64,000 nt of DNA, taken from the NCBI RefSeq assembly GCF_000699445.3, contig NC_067196.1, positions 5,680,616 to 5,744,615 on the forward strand, in the 5' to 3' direction. The DNA comes from Schistosoma haematobium (Eukaryota > Platyhelminthes > Trematoda > Strigeidida > Schistosomatidae). The translations under genes were made by a program, and so were the position numbers. Each line of letters opens with the position of its first letter. Within the stretch, counting starts at the first letter, position 1. This document shows positions 13,003 through 24,400 of this stretch, piece by piece. The notes under the pieces are model-generated. The model was given only the letters and a program-made list of their open reading frames with translations. It was not told the DNA's origin and made no database searches.

Positions 13003-14261
13003 TAGAAAATGTAGGTAATGGTATCAATATTGTAGTGCTGAAACAGTACTTTCTCTGTAGCAATGCAATATCCAGCTACTCAAAATGTTAAACAGTAGTA
13101 TATATTTGATTAGTCTATTTTGATGGTGACCCTGAAAGATGTTATTTGTTAACACTTGTAATGATTATTTAGAAATAAAGATGATTAATTATGGTTGTCA
13201 ATTAACAGAGGACGAGTTTAGTTCATCCTTCATAAAAAAATAGATTACTCCATCTTAAACTACGCAATTTTGAATGTTTTCGTGAATTTCTGTAGATAAT
13301 GGTATAAGTAGGTTATTTACCATAATTTGAGTGTTTATTAGTGCTTTAAAGCGCTTGCTTTCTAACGTTTATTTACAAAGACAAAACAGCACATCACTTC
13401 ACTTTGGATAATTTGGTTTCTGGGTAGAATTTCATTGATTGTGTATCTAATCTTAGGATCTAACTTATATTCATGTCTTACCCTATATAAGTTTTTGACC
13501 GCTATCAAGGCCTTTAAATCGTGAAATCTTTGTTCTTTTGTCATTTTTATTCATGATGATTATCTTCAACAGAATCAAGCACACTCTGAAATCAGAGTTC
13601 CATTACGTTGTACTCATAAATGCCGTATATACATAGTTGTTCGTGAATAATGAAGAAAATTGTACTGATACAACAGTATGTATATCTTACACGGTCAATT
13701 AAAGTATTAACATTTGATACATATACATGACTTCGATGCTTGACTATGTGTATCATTAATTTAGTTCATTGTAACTAATATTCTTGGGATCAGTTGGTGA
13801 ATAACATCTACTAAAAACTACTAATTTTCAACTATCTACAGATTATGATAATACTAAGAAATTAGATATTAATATGTATAAGAGGTTCTCTAAGATTTTT
13901 GAGTTCTACGGCTTGAATCACAAACTGGCCTTAGTTAGACAACTACTGAAAACCAGGAAGTAATGGACAACTGAGTCACTCAAGTTTGAGACCCCACTGA
14001 AGATGCATGTTCATGCTTATTAAATCGGGCCCTTTTTGAATCTATTGTACAGATAGTGTCATCGTATATATACCAGATCGGAAAATGCTAGATTTGATTC
14101 CGTATGGATCTGTTATTATACAGTTCTGAAGAGTTCCAGATTAGAACAAAACAGCTTTTCATCACTATTGATTCTCACTGATTCTTCACAGATGATATCA
14201 AATTGTTTGCATTTATTATTTAGAAATTTTTTATTGTTAATAAATAAGTTAATTTTAATAG

Positions 14262-14511
14262 TTGAGATCATAAGTCAGTTGAAGCTAGACAACCATGGAA
14301 GACGTGGAAGCACTGAATGGCCGTCTCGTCCTGTTGTAGGACTTCTTAGAAGTGCGCGCACACGATCCCGCCTGATGAGGTTTGAACCCAGGACCTATCA
14401 GTTTCACACGTGAGCGCTTAACATCTAGAACACTGAGACAACTGGCATCCAACGTTGTTAATGTCTTACTTCAACCAATCTACGAAATTGAGCGACACAT
14501 CCAACATTGTT
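14262..14511 (-). repeat. SINE-H2 copy, minus, split by a LINE
   Basis: Tail, degenerate hammerhead, tRNA-like head and the start of the leader. The leader resumes at 16393 (ggttgaactccactggtcac) after the LINE inserted at 14526-16378. Confidence 0.85.
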
Positions 14512-14525
14512 ATCAGTAAATTACT
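14512..14525. repeat. Target-site duplication, left
   Basis: atcagtaaattact, identical to 16379-16392. Confidence 0.9.
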
Positions 14526-16171
14526 CTACTCTACAACTACCCTCCATTCCCAGACAAAGTGAATGGAACATTGAAGTAGGTCCCCCAACTCTTGCTGAAG
14601 TTGAGAAGGCTATAGTTAATCTGAAACGAGGAAGGGCAGCTGGTCCAGATGGATTGGCTCCAGAGGTCTTTAAGGATGGTGGTCCAATTTTAGCGATTAG
14701 GTTGACTAATATTTTAGCTAAGATCTGGGAATTAGACGTTATCCCATCTGACTGGTCGCAATCACTTATCGTCCCAATATATAAGAAAGGGTCAAAATCA
14801 TCCTGTGACAACCACAGAGGGATTAGTTTAACAAACATAGTATCTAAAATACTGGCCTCGATAATTATCAAACGCCTAACTAAGACTCGTGAACTACAAA
14901 CACGAGAGAACCAAGCTGGCTTTAGACCCGGTCGTGGCTGCATCGACCACATATTCACCATTCGTCAGGTTCTAGAACACAGGCATACCTATCGGCGTCC
15001 GACGATGGTGGTCTTTCTTGACTTAAAAGCAGCATTTGACTCTGTAGACCGCGAGACTCTGTGGCAGTGTCTGTCATTGAAAGGCGTACCTCAGAAGTAC
15101 ATAAACCTTGTGAAGGCTCTTTACTCGAACACTACTAGTCGAGTCAGGGCTTATGGCGAACTGTCATCTACTTTTGCAACCTCAAGTGGTGTCCGTCAAG
15201 GCTGCCCACTTTCTCCATTTTTGTTTAACTTCATCATAGACCTATTGATGGAAATAACACTCTCGTCTACTGAATTCTCGGGTATTGATCTCCTTCCAGG
15301 AGGTCCACTTATCGACTTAGAATATGCAGATGACATAGTCCTGTTTGGTGAAGACGCTGACAAAATGCAGAGTCTTCTGGTAGCACTAAGCAACAATGCC
15401 AGAATGTTTGGGATGCGCTTCTCCCCCTCTAAATGCAAGTTGTTGCTTCAGGACTGGTCTGCGTCAACACCTGAACTAAGGATAGGGAGTGAAGTAGTCG
15501 AACGAGTTGACAACTTCACTTATCTTGGAAGTCTGATCAGCCCTAATGGGTTGGTGTCTGACGAGATCTCAGCACGGATTCGAAAAGCTCGTTTGGCTTT
15601 TGCCAACTTACGTCACCTTTGGCGGAGGCGAGATATCCGTCTATCAATAAGAGGACGAGTATACTGCGCGGCTGTTCGTTCTGTTTTAATTTACGGCAGC
15701 GAAACATGGCCATTAAGAGTAGAAGACACTAGGAAGCTACTAGCATTTGACCACAGATGCCTTAGAAATATTGCTGGCATCTGCTGGGATCACCGGGTAA
15801 GTAATAGTGAGGTTAGACGCAGGGTATTAGGAAATGATGGTAAATCAGTTGATGAGGTTATGAATCTTCATCGACTGAGATGGTTGGGCCACGTATTACG
15901 TATGCCTGAACACCGATTACCGCGACGTGCAATGCTAACCGGTGTAGGGGATGGTTGGAAGAAAGTTAGGGGCGGCCAAACCAAAACGTGGCATCAGTGC
16001 CTGAAGTCACTAACTTCTAGTCTGAGCCATGTTGGTAGATGCATACTACTTGGTTGGGGTCCGCGTGACTTTCGTAACCAATGGTTGGAGACCCTTGGTG
16101 ACATGGCTCAGAATCGATCACAATGGCGTCGGTGTATACACTCTCTGTCTTCTCTTAAACTAAGAGATTAA
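14526..16171 (+). CDS. Reverse transcriptase of RTE-like LINE (partial, N-terminus missing)
   Basis: The open frame starts at 14507, but its first six codons come from the host SINE, so the element-coded part begins at about codon 7. Motifs counted from the ORF start: GRAAGPDGLAPEVFK (42-56), GFRPGRGCIDHIF (138-150), VVFLDLKAAFDSVD with a catalytic Asp (168-181), GVRQGCPLSPFLF (228-240) and LEYADDIVLF with catalytic YADD (271-280). The C-terminal part has LHRLRWLGHVLRMPEHRLPR, usual in this LINE group. No internal stop in about 550 codons. With no endonuclease it cannot be autonomous as it stands. The exact clade name is my inference. Confidence 0.9.
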
Positions 16172-16378
16172 GATCACTTCACATCTTTCTTTCTACGAAC
16201 TAATTTTTTCTTCCTATACTATATCCTTATTGCAATCTTTCTCCTATATATTACCACCTTTGACCTAACCACTCCTATGAATCCGGTGTTCATCTTGCTG
16301 TGCTAATGAGGTATGGCAACCTGGGCCGATGCATACATGTGCCTGGTCCTACGTTGTAGCTGACTGACTGACTGACTG
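14526..16378 (+). mobile_element. RTE-like non-LTR retrotransposon, 5'-truncated
   Basis: Bounded by a perfect 14-bp target duplication. It lacks the endonuclease part, so it was truncated on insertion. It carries an uninterrupted reverse transcriptase ORF, a roughly 200-bp 3' tail and a terminal (CTGA)n-type tandem repeat (16360-16378), a common end for RTE-like elements. An intact long ORF and perfect duplication indicate a recent insertion. Confidence 0.9.
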
Positions 16379-16392
16379 ATCAGTAAATTACT
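16379..16392. repeat. Target-site duplication, right
   Basis: atcagtaaattact, identical to 14512-14525. Confidence 0.9.
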
Positions 16393-16433
16393 ATCTCGCA
16401 ATAGACTAGGTTGAACTCCACTGGTCACTGCTA
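16393..16433 (-). repeat. SINE-H2 remainder after LINE insertion
   Basis: Continues the leader interrupted at 14511: ggttgaactccactggtcac. Confidence 0.8.
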
Positions 16434-16523
16434 ACAGTAATTATTAATTTAATTACGTTAAAATGAAAATAATTTCTTGATTAATCTAATGTATTTGTTC
16501 TATCATTTACTAATAAATTTCAG

Positions 16524-16676
16524 GTGTTATCCGATCTTTAGTAAGATTTAATAATCATACAGATATGTTATATGAATTCAATGTAACTGGATTCGATTGT
16601 CATCTTCCAATACCGTACAGTTCTACAGTACCGGTAGCAGTTTATGTAAAAGCAATATGTGTATCACAATGGAATG
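16524..16676 (+). CDS. CLSTN: Calsyntenin exon A: end of cadherin repeat 2
   Basis: The acceptor is taaatttcag and the donor ggtaag. Reading starts with the last two bases of a split codon. The translation contains [11 protein letters not shown], then [11 protein letters not shown] and [12 protein letters not shown], matching the C-terminal strand pair of the second calsyntenin cadherin repeat and the linker into the next domain. It ends in phase 1; the split glycine codon joins to exon B. No upstream exon was recognisable in the preceding 16.5 kb, so the 5' intron is probably very long. Confidence 0.88.
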
Positions 16677-18379
16677 GTAAGAGTATTATTTCTATATGTA
16701 TATAGCTTCATCTAGAGTCATTAAATAATTGAGTTAACAATTAAAACTTTTCATGAAAAGCCTACTTACTTTAGAGATTAGGAAAGTTTATGTAATTGAC
16801 AGTATACAGTTAATCAGTAATAATCAATATCAGATATGTGGTGAACTGCAAATGGTGAAACTAATCTGCCGACCACCTTTGCATGACGTCAAAGTGACTT
16901 TGAGAGTGTCCACTTTATAACTAGAACCAAATGGGTGTTATAAACGAATGTGAGAAATTAGAATTATGATTTGCAGTTCATGGTTAGGGTTGGGAATTAA
17001 GTTTAGGGTTTTCATTACGAACTGACATAAGTTTTAATGCCGAAATCCTATTTTGCCAATTGGATGGGTGAATATCGCGACAAATTCCGAGACCTGTTAA
17101 CATACACCTGATCGGTTCGTCCATAAATTATAGTCTCGCCATTTTCTCTTATTGATATCAGGTATAAAACTTAGTTTTATAAATTACACTGGATGACATA
17201 ATTGAATTTGGAATGAAGCTTAAACATTAGTTTGTACTATGATATTCTATTTGCTTCATAATCTACTTATCAGTCAGTTAATTAATAACATTCAGTTGTT
17301 CAGTAGTAACTAATGCCGTAGTTATCATTACCATTGTGTTACTATTATTGTATCAGTGTAGTCACTTCGTTAAGTAATTCACTGGTATGATCGAATCAGT
17401 AGGAGTCCATGCATTTTCGTTCTATCCCACCGACTAATAGTCAACAGGACAAATATGTAAACTTGAGAGCAATGATCCTCTGACATTGCATTTACACTTG
17501 TGTTACTCGATGATCTAGTCAGAGACTGTCAAGTCTCAAGCAACCTGCAAACTTATTAATGAGTTGTAATTAATTATGTGCTTGTGCACTCGGTAGTAGT
17601 GTTGATGCACTCACATCAGTCAGTTTACTTCAAGATTCTACATAATTCTAGTTGAAGAATACTAATGCAAAGAAACCTAAATATTTAGTTGTTACAATAC
17701 AACTGATACAGATTATCGCTTCACAAATCGATAAAGTCTTCCTTCCATAACAGTTAACTTCTGTTGTATTCAAACTTTTAGTCACGGTGATTTCATGTCT
17801 AACCGATTTCGGGATCAAAGATTATAACCCTATTCAGATGGGAAAATCAATCAAAATGAAAGGAATACAGTGAATTTCCACAAGCATATTATTCTATTGT
17901 TAACTCTGGAAACAATACAAAAGTTTGCTGTTGAAAACGTTGTCGATAATCCTAGTCCAATACTTTTCAGTTCTTTTGATCTAACACTAAATGTACAATA
18001 CCTTTAGTCCATGTCTGTTTACGTTAGATTACTGCTTCTTAATCAGTCTTTAAACTTCAAATAATCTTATACGCATATTCAACATTTTTTATACATCAAA
18101 TTAAAATGTTTCTAATCTATTAATGTAAACTGTAACTACATACATACTATTTTCCTACCAAAAAACTACTTTATGGGCTGAAAGTTACATATTGTTCTAA
18201 TTATTCAGTATTGACTAAAGCGACAATTATTATTATTATTAGTATTAGTATTAGTATTAGTATTATATACTATTTTGTGAATATCCACGAGTAATTGAGT
18301 TTTTACCGTCAACATTCCATCTCCCATACACTACTAAAGACAAAAAATGAAATATTCATTTCCTTTGACAATAGTTACC

Positions 18380-18427
<48 letters not shown>

Positions 18428-21400
18428 CCTACTCTTCCATTTAACATTGTTTAAATGGATTTCCTACTTACTGTAGGTTTATTACATAAAAATTCTGTAT
18501 AGAAAAATTACTTAACCGTGAATAATATAGGTGTATCAGTGTGTGTATGAATATGTACGAATCTTTATTGTATATCTCTTGTCGCCTTTGTCTGGTTATT
18601 ATATCATAATAGTATTTTAATGGAATAGAATTGTAGAAAGGAAAGATGAAACATTTAACTATTTATGTATGTACAATACGTATATATAAGTTTATGTACA
18701 TGGAAAGAAAACTTCAGTATTTTCAACAACAACAAAAAAAACACAAATGTTACATATTGACACTTGTACTATACTACAAGCTAATTGAATTTTGTTTCCT
18801 CTAAATATTTGTGTATGTTCACGAATAACTGTGCTTCTTAATTTAATGTAATCACACACACACCACACACCCATATTAGCTCACCTAGTTGATTCATGCT
18901 TTTAGTTTTCCAATGTCTAATTGTATCCCATCTATTTCACTTAGCCTTTTATCGAAATATATTATATGATACCCATTGTTTTTGACGCTTTACTGTTTTA
19001 GTGATTAGATATTTACTTTATTACAATAGCTTGAGTGTATATACAACATTGCAAATGATCAAATGAATATATCTACGACTTTTAACGTTTACCTACTTAT
19101 TTTAATTGTCAGACTACGTGATTGTAAATGACCGTGAAAATATTCTGACAGTGAGATCCACATCATGTATTTTGTCCTACATAGGACTTGTCAGCTGAGT
19201 GCATATGGGTCCCAGTGTTTATTTTTATATTGGGACTCAAACCCACTACCCCTCTCATTAACCCCTGACTTACTGAATCCAGGTAGTATACAATACTTAC
19301 TAATAACAGTAAAATTCATCGTGAGTTTTTTTTTTTAGAAAAAACTGTGAAATATTGCACTTTAGTTTGAACTAATGAACAGAAAGCTGGTTAACATTAA
19401 ATGGTATTTGAATAATGTACATCAAAGTGATTTCAAACTCAATAACCTGGTAATTATTTCTGAGGTGATTTTTGTAGACGCTTCAATACTTACTGAACCT
19501 TTTATAACACAACCGTTTTTATTCAGTTTTATAATCAGTAACAATAACTACCCTATGGTTGACAAAATTGTAAATTTGAGTCAATAAATGTAAAGTAAAA
19601 CTTCGTAGATTGGTTGAAGTTAGACTATAACACCTTTGGATGCTGGCTCAGTTGTCTAATGGTTAGGCAATCGCACGCGGGACTGATAGGTCTTGGGTTC
19701 GAATATCGTGAATGTGCATTGCTGAAGAGTCACACAGTAAGACGAAACGGCCGTCCAGTGCTTCCACGTTTTCCATAGTTGTCTAGCTTCAGTTGACTCA
19801 TAAATTCAATTATTAAATTACAAACTGTTTCTTTGCGCTTTATATTTACTTTTTTTTCATCCTTTTACTCTTTACTCCTCACTAAATCTCTTCTTCTATT
19901 TAAATGAGTATTTCTAATTTATCCATCCGAAGTGATAAACCATAAGTTAAAGCAATTAATAATTGATTATCAGAACGGGTTTTGTGGAGATTTTTAGAAA
20001 TTTCACAGGTTGAAATCATGAGTCAATTGAAGCTAGACCACCATGGAAAACCTGGAAGCACTGGGCGGCCGTTTCGTTCTAGTATGGGACTCCTCACCAG
20101 TGTGCATTCACAATCCCGCACCCCGTGGGATTCGAGCCCAGGGCCTACTGGTTTTGCGCGCGAGCACTTAACCACTGGACCACTGAGCCGGCATCCAACG
20201 GTGTTAATGTCTAACTTCAACCAATCCACGAAGTTGCGCCACTGTACACCATTGTGTTCAGTGAGTTGATATCTCACAACAGACGTGATTGAACTCCACT
20301 GGTAACGGCTTCTCACTAGAACTCCAGGAGTATCTCCTGAAGTCAGTCACTAGTGAGCAGTTGATTATTATCAGAATGGGTTTTGTGCAGATTTTCAGAA
20401 ATCATGAGTCAATAATTGATTACACAACTATTGTAATCATTATTACAATTTTAAGAAATCGGTTACATAACCCTCATTTATTTATTGACATCAAATCTAA
20501 AGGTAGCGGAAATTAATAATATTGTGGTAGTTGTGTATCGTTTTTTTTATAATAATCTAGCATATGTGAGTATGTTTCCTTTTTGCACTATTAAACCAAA
20601 ACAAAATGATTCTGATGGATGATACACTGTTTACTTACTTACTTACGCCTGTTACTCCTCGTGAACAAGCATAGGCCGCTCACCAGCATTCTCCATCCAA
20701 CCCTGTCCTGGGCAATCCTTTCTAGCTCCTTCCAGTTGTAATTCATCGTTTTCATATCTGCTTCTATTATGCGACGTAATGTGTTCTTTGGCCTCCCTCT
20801 TTTCCGCCTTTCTTCAGGATTACAAGTTAGGGCTTGCTTCGTGATGCAGTTTGACGATTTGCGTATTGTATGTCCAATCCATCGTCTTTTCCTAGTTTCC
20901 TCTTGAGCTGGAAGCTGGTTTGTTCTCTCCCACAGAAGGCTGTTGCTGATGGTATCCGTATCTGTAGTTTTCACACTTGCTCAGGTCTCCTTTCTTTGGA
21001 ATCTTGATGAGATGTCCTTCTTTCCAGTCAGTTGGCACTTGTTCCTCCTTCCAAATCTTCTTGAATAGATGGTGAAGCATGTTTGTAGTTACTTTGATGT
21101 CTGAATTCAGTGCTTCAGCTGGTATACTGTCGAGGATACACTGTTTAAATCATGTTAATTTCACAATGGAATTTCATGATAGACGACTATCTGGGGTAAA
21201 ATTCATCTTTTTATTTTTATCAATTTTTTTAGGTATCCCTAAAGAAATTGAGTATTCTGCATTATCAAATCCATATCCATTTGCATTGAATGCGAAATTT
21301 TTAATTTGTCCACAAATAAATCATAATTTTACTCATCTTATTAATACTAACAATGATAATACAATGAATGATAGCTCTGATCATTTAAGTGAAGGAATCA

Positions 21401-24400
21401 CTGAATATGATTATTGTCCAATAGAACAAGTAACAACACGTATGAAAATTTTATGGAGTAAAGAAGATATTATTATAAATGATGATCAAACTATTCAACC
21501 ATCTTCATCATTATCAGCAGCAACAACAACAATAGAATCTTCTTCTTCAGAATGTGATTTGGATTATTATTCAATAATGGCTAATCGTAAAACATGCAGT
21601 AAGTAATTGTTACTTGGTTTAGGTATATTTTCAATTGATTTTTTTTGTAGAGAGTTTATTATTTTCATTACAAGATAGTACCAGTTGGTGAACAACTATA
21701 AACCATCGAATTATAGATAACTTTGGACGTCTTAGATTAAAACTTCCGAATAGTACAGTACATAATCTGTAATTCGTGATTATACATTTGTTTTCACATA
21801 CTAGCCTAAGGTCAAATGTTAGGTGAGAAGTTTCAGACGAGGCCACTTTATAAAAGGACTTCGATTGTGCTCTTCTTCAGAGTTATAGTGTACATATCTT
21901 TGTTATGCTCAAAAGAACAAATATATGAACGTTAAGGATTTATATATTTAATTATTCCTAGCCATTTCTCAATCTGCTCACTCACATAACTAGTTGGACA
22001 AGCATATTTCGAGTGTTGTATCCGTATTGGATGTCATGGATTGAGGCACTTCGTATTTCCAAATATTTTAATTTTTAATTAATTTTGGGGGGAATTAGAA
22101 CTCTCATCGCTAAAAGTGGTAGTTATAGATTTCAGTTCTGAATTATTTAAAATTGAAAAGCATCTTCGGTTCAATCTTAAGACTCCCTAAGACTGTACAT
22201 ACCTATAAAAATCAATGCATTTTTTTAACTGAACCAAGAGATCATAGTCTACTTAGTTTATGTTGGAGAGTTCAATCTCTTTACAATATAATCTATGATT
22301 TAGTAACTATCTATAACTAACTAAAATAAAGTTTATGTAATTTATCTTTCTGTATACAAAGATCATCATTTGGTGGTGTCCAGTCCCAACTATCTAATAT
22401 TTTTTGCCTCTTACGAACTTTTAATATTCGTAACTCAGTAAAGGCATTCATCTGTTTATTGATCGGAAGTTATAGTGCCTGGACAAGTTTTTATGTTCAT
22501 ACGGGCCGACATACCTGAGCTAGGATGTATGTTTCAAGCGGAAATCGATTACGAACACCATAGGGACAACTGTTAAGATTTTACGGTTATTTTGATATTT
22601 GCTACTCAGTTTAAGAAGACAGTTTGAAACCGATCTTTGTGACAAGTATACATTGCATACACACATGAGTTACACAAATAAAATTGACTTAAGCATATAT
22701 GCCACTTTAGAAGGGGAGGATTAGCTCCGCTTCCCTTTTATTTGTTGCCCATTAGTGTTAAATTTTAGTTATCCGACTACACAAAAAATGAGAATTTGAA
22801 ATGCACAGATCAGAAACTCATGTACTCTCGTTATACATATTAGCATGAATACGGTCCATGTAACGTTTCTTTTTTGTCCAAATATGCACTCTATAAATCT
22901 GAAAGATACGAATCAAATCAACATATTACCGTCAAAACCCATACATATTCATAAGTGCTACACCCTTTATTGTCCAGCACGAGTTAAAACCTGATTTTTG
23001 GATTTATTTTCACGATAGTGATTGTTTAGACCGATATCTATCGACTTCCCAAACTGGTTAATGATGCACAATCCTATACCCCTCCCCCAAGAACTACGTG
23101 AAGTTCTGGGTCAGATTTTACTCAGGATAGTGCACAGCAGTCCATTTTAACTACCTATGGTTGTAAACGATGGATCTCGAAGTTTTAGTACTTTGATACG
23201 TTGCCCGTATTCAATCACAGATAACTTGGAACCATTCCTCTCTTACTATCAAACTATCAATTTGGTCAAAACAACAAATTAACCAATGAAAATATTAAAC
23301 TAAATTTATTAATATACCATGAATGCCCAGTCATCGCTTATTTCAAAGGACTTAAACAATAACTATACTGGGAGTAAGTTAGAAAAAAGTGTAAAATCAG
23401 TTAAAACAAAATATGCCAACAATGTATTGAGATCATTGATGCCCGATCTAAATAATATACGAAGATATAAATCTTAACACTAAGTATCTTAATCAATAAT
23501 GGCTGAAACCATTGGATATTATCATGGTTCGAAATCAATCGAAATGATATATTCTGTAGCCTAGTATCATTGCACATATTCACCATCTAGAGTCGTGTTT
23601 TGTTTTTTTCAGTCGATTCTTCTCAAAGTAAAACTATCGATCTATTACCAGATATTGATGAACAACAACAATTTAATCAAAATAATCATATCAATTTACC
23701 AATTATTGAAACCATTCAAGGATTAAATGAATTGCCTAAAATCAATAAAAAAGGTTATCCATCTGGTATTTATTATTTTAATGGTTCCATGCATTTTGAT
23801 TTAAACAAATTTCATAAATTTCATAAATTACAACGATTTGATAATCAATTATTTACAATCAATTTTTGGATGAAACATTCACCAATATTTAATAAACAAT
23901 ATAATGAGAAGAATTTACTGAATAATCGGGAGAATATTTTATGCAGTTCCGATGAATATGGTAAGTAGCTGTTATTGTTATTGTTTTAATAATTGATTGA
24001 GATCATGAATTGATTGATTTTAGACAACCATTGAATATCTGGAAGCACTGAATGGCCGTTTTGTTCTAGTGTGGAACTCCTCCTAGGCAGTGCGCATCCA
24101 CGATCCTGCCTCGCAGGATTCGAACCCAAGAACCTATCAGTCTTGCGCGTGAACACTTAATGTCTAGACTATTGAACCAGCCGGCATCCAGCAGTGTTAA
24201 TGTCTAACTTCAACTAATCCACGAAATTGTGCGACCATCTTCCATTGTGCTGAGGTAGATACCTGTCTCTACCTGATATGGATTAGCTCTACTGGTCACG
24301 GATTCTTGCTAGAACTCCGAGAATACCCTCATGTAACTAGTCACTAGTGAGCTAGATCACCATGGAAAACCTAGTGGCTTCAATTGACCCATAAATTCAA

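Larger units (their letters stand above)
1..16523. other. Intron or upstream sequence before exon A
   Basis: No exon was recognised here. The missing cadherin exons would have to be short or lie beyond the left edge. The tract holds the repeats listed separately. Between them, 181-1160, 1626-2030, 2325-4945 (apart from a dispersed repeat near 3.9-4.2 kb), 5262-5910, 7432-8749, 8991-9918, 11100-11437, 11720-12398 and 13003-14261 are AT-rich DNA in which I see nothing recognisable. Confidence 0.5.
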
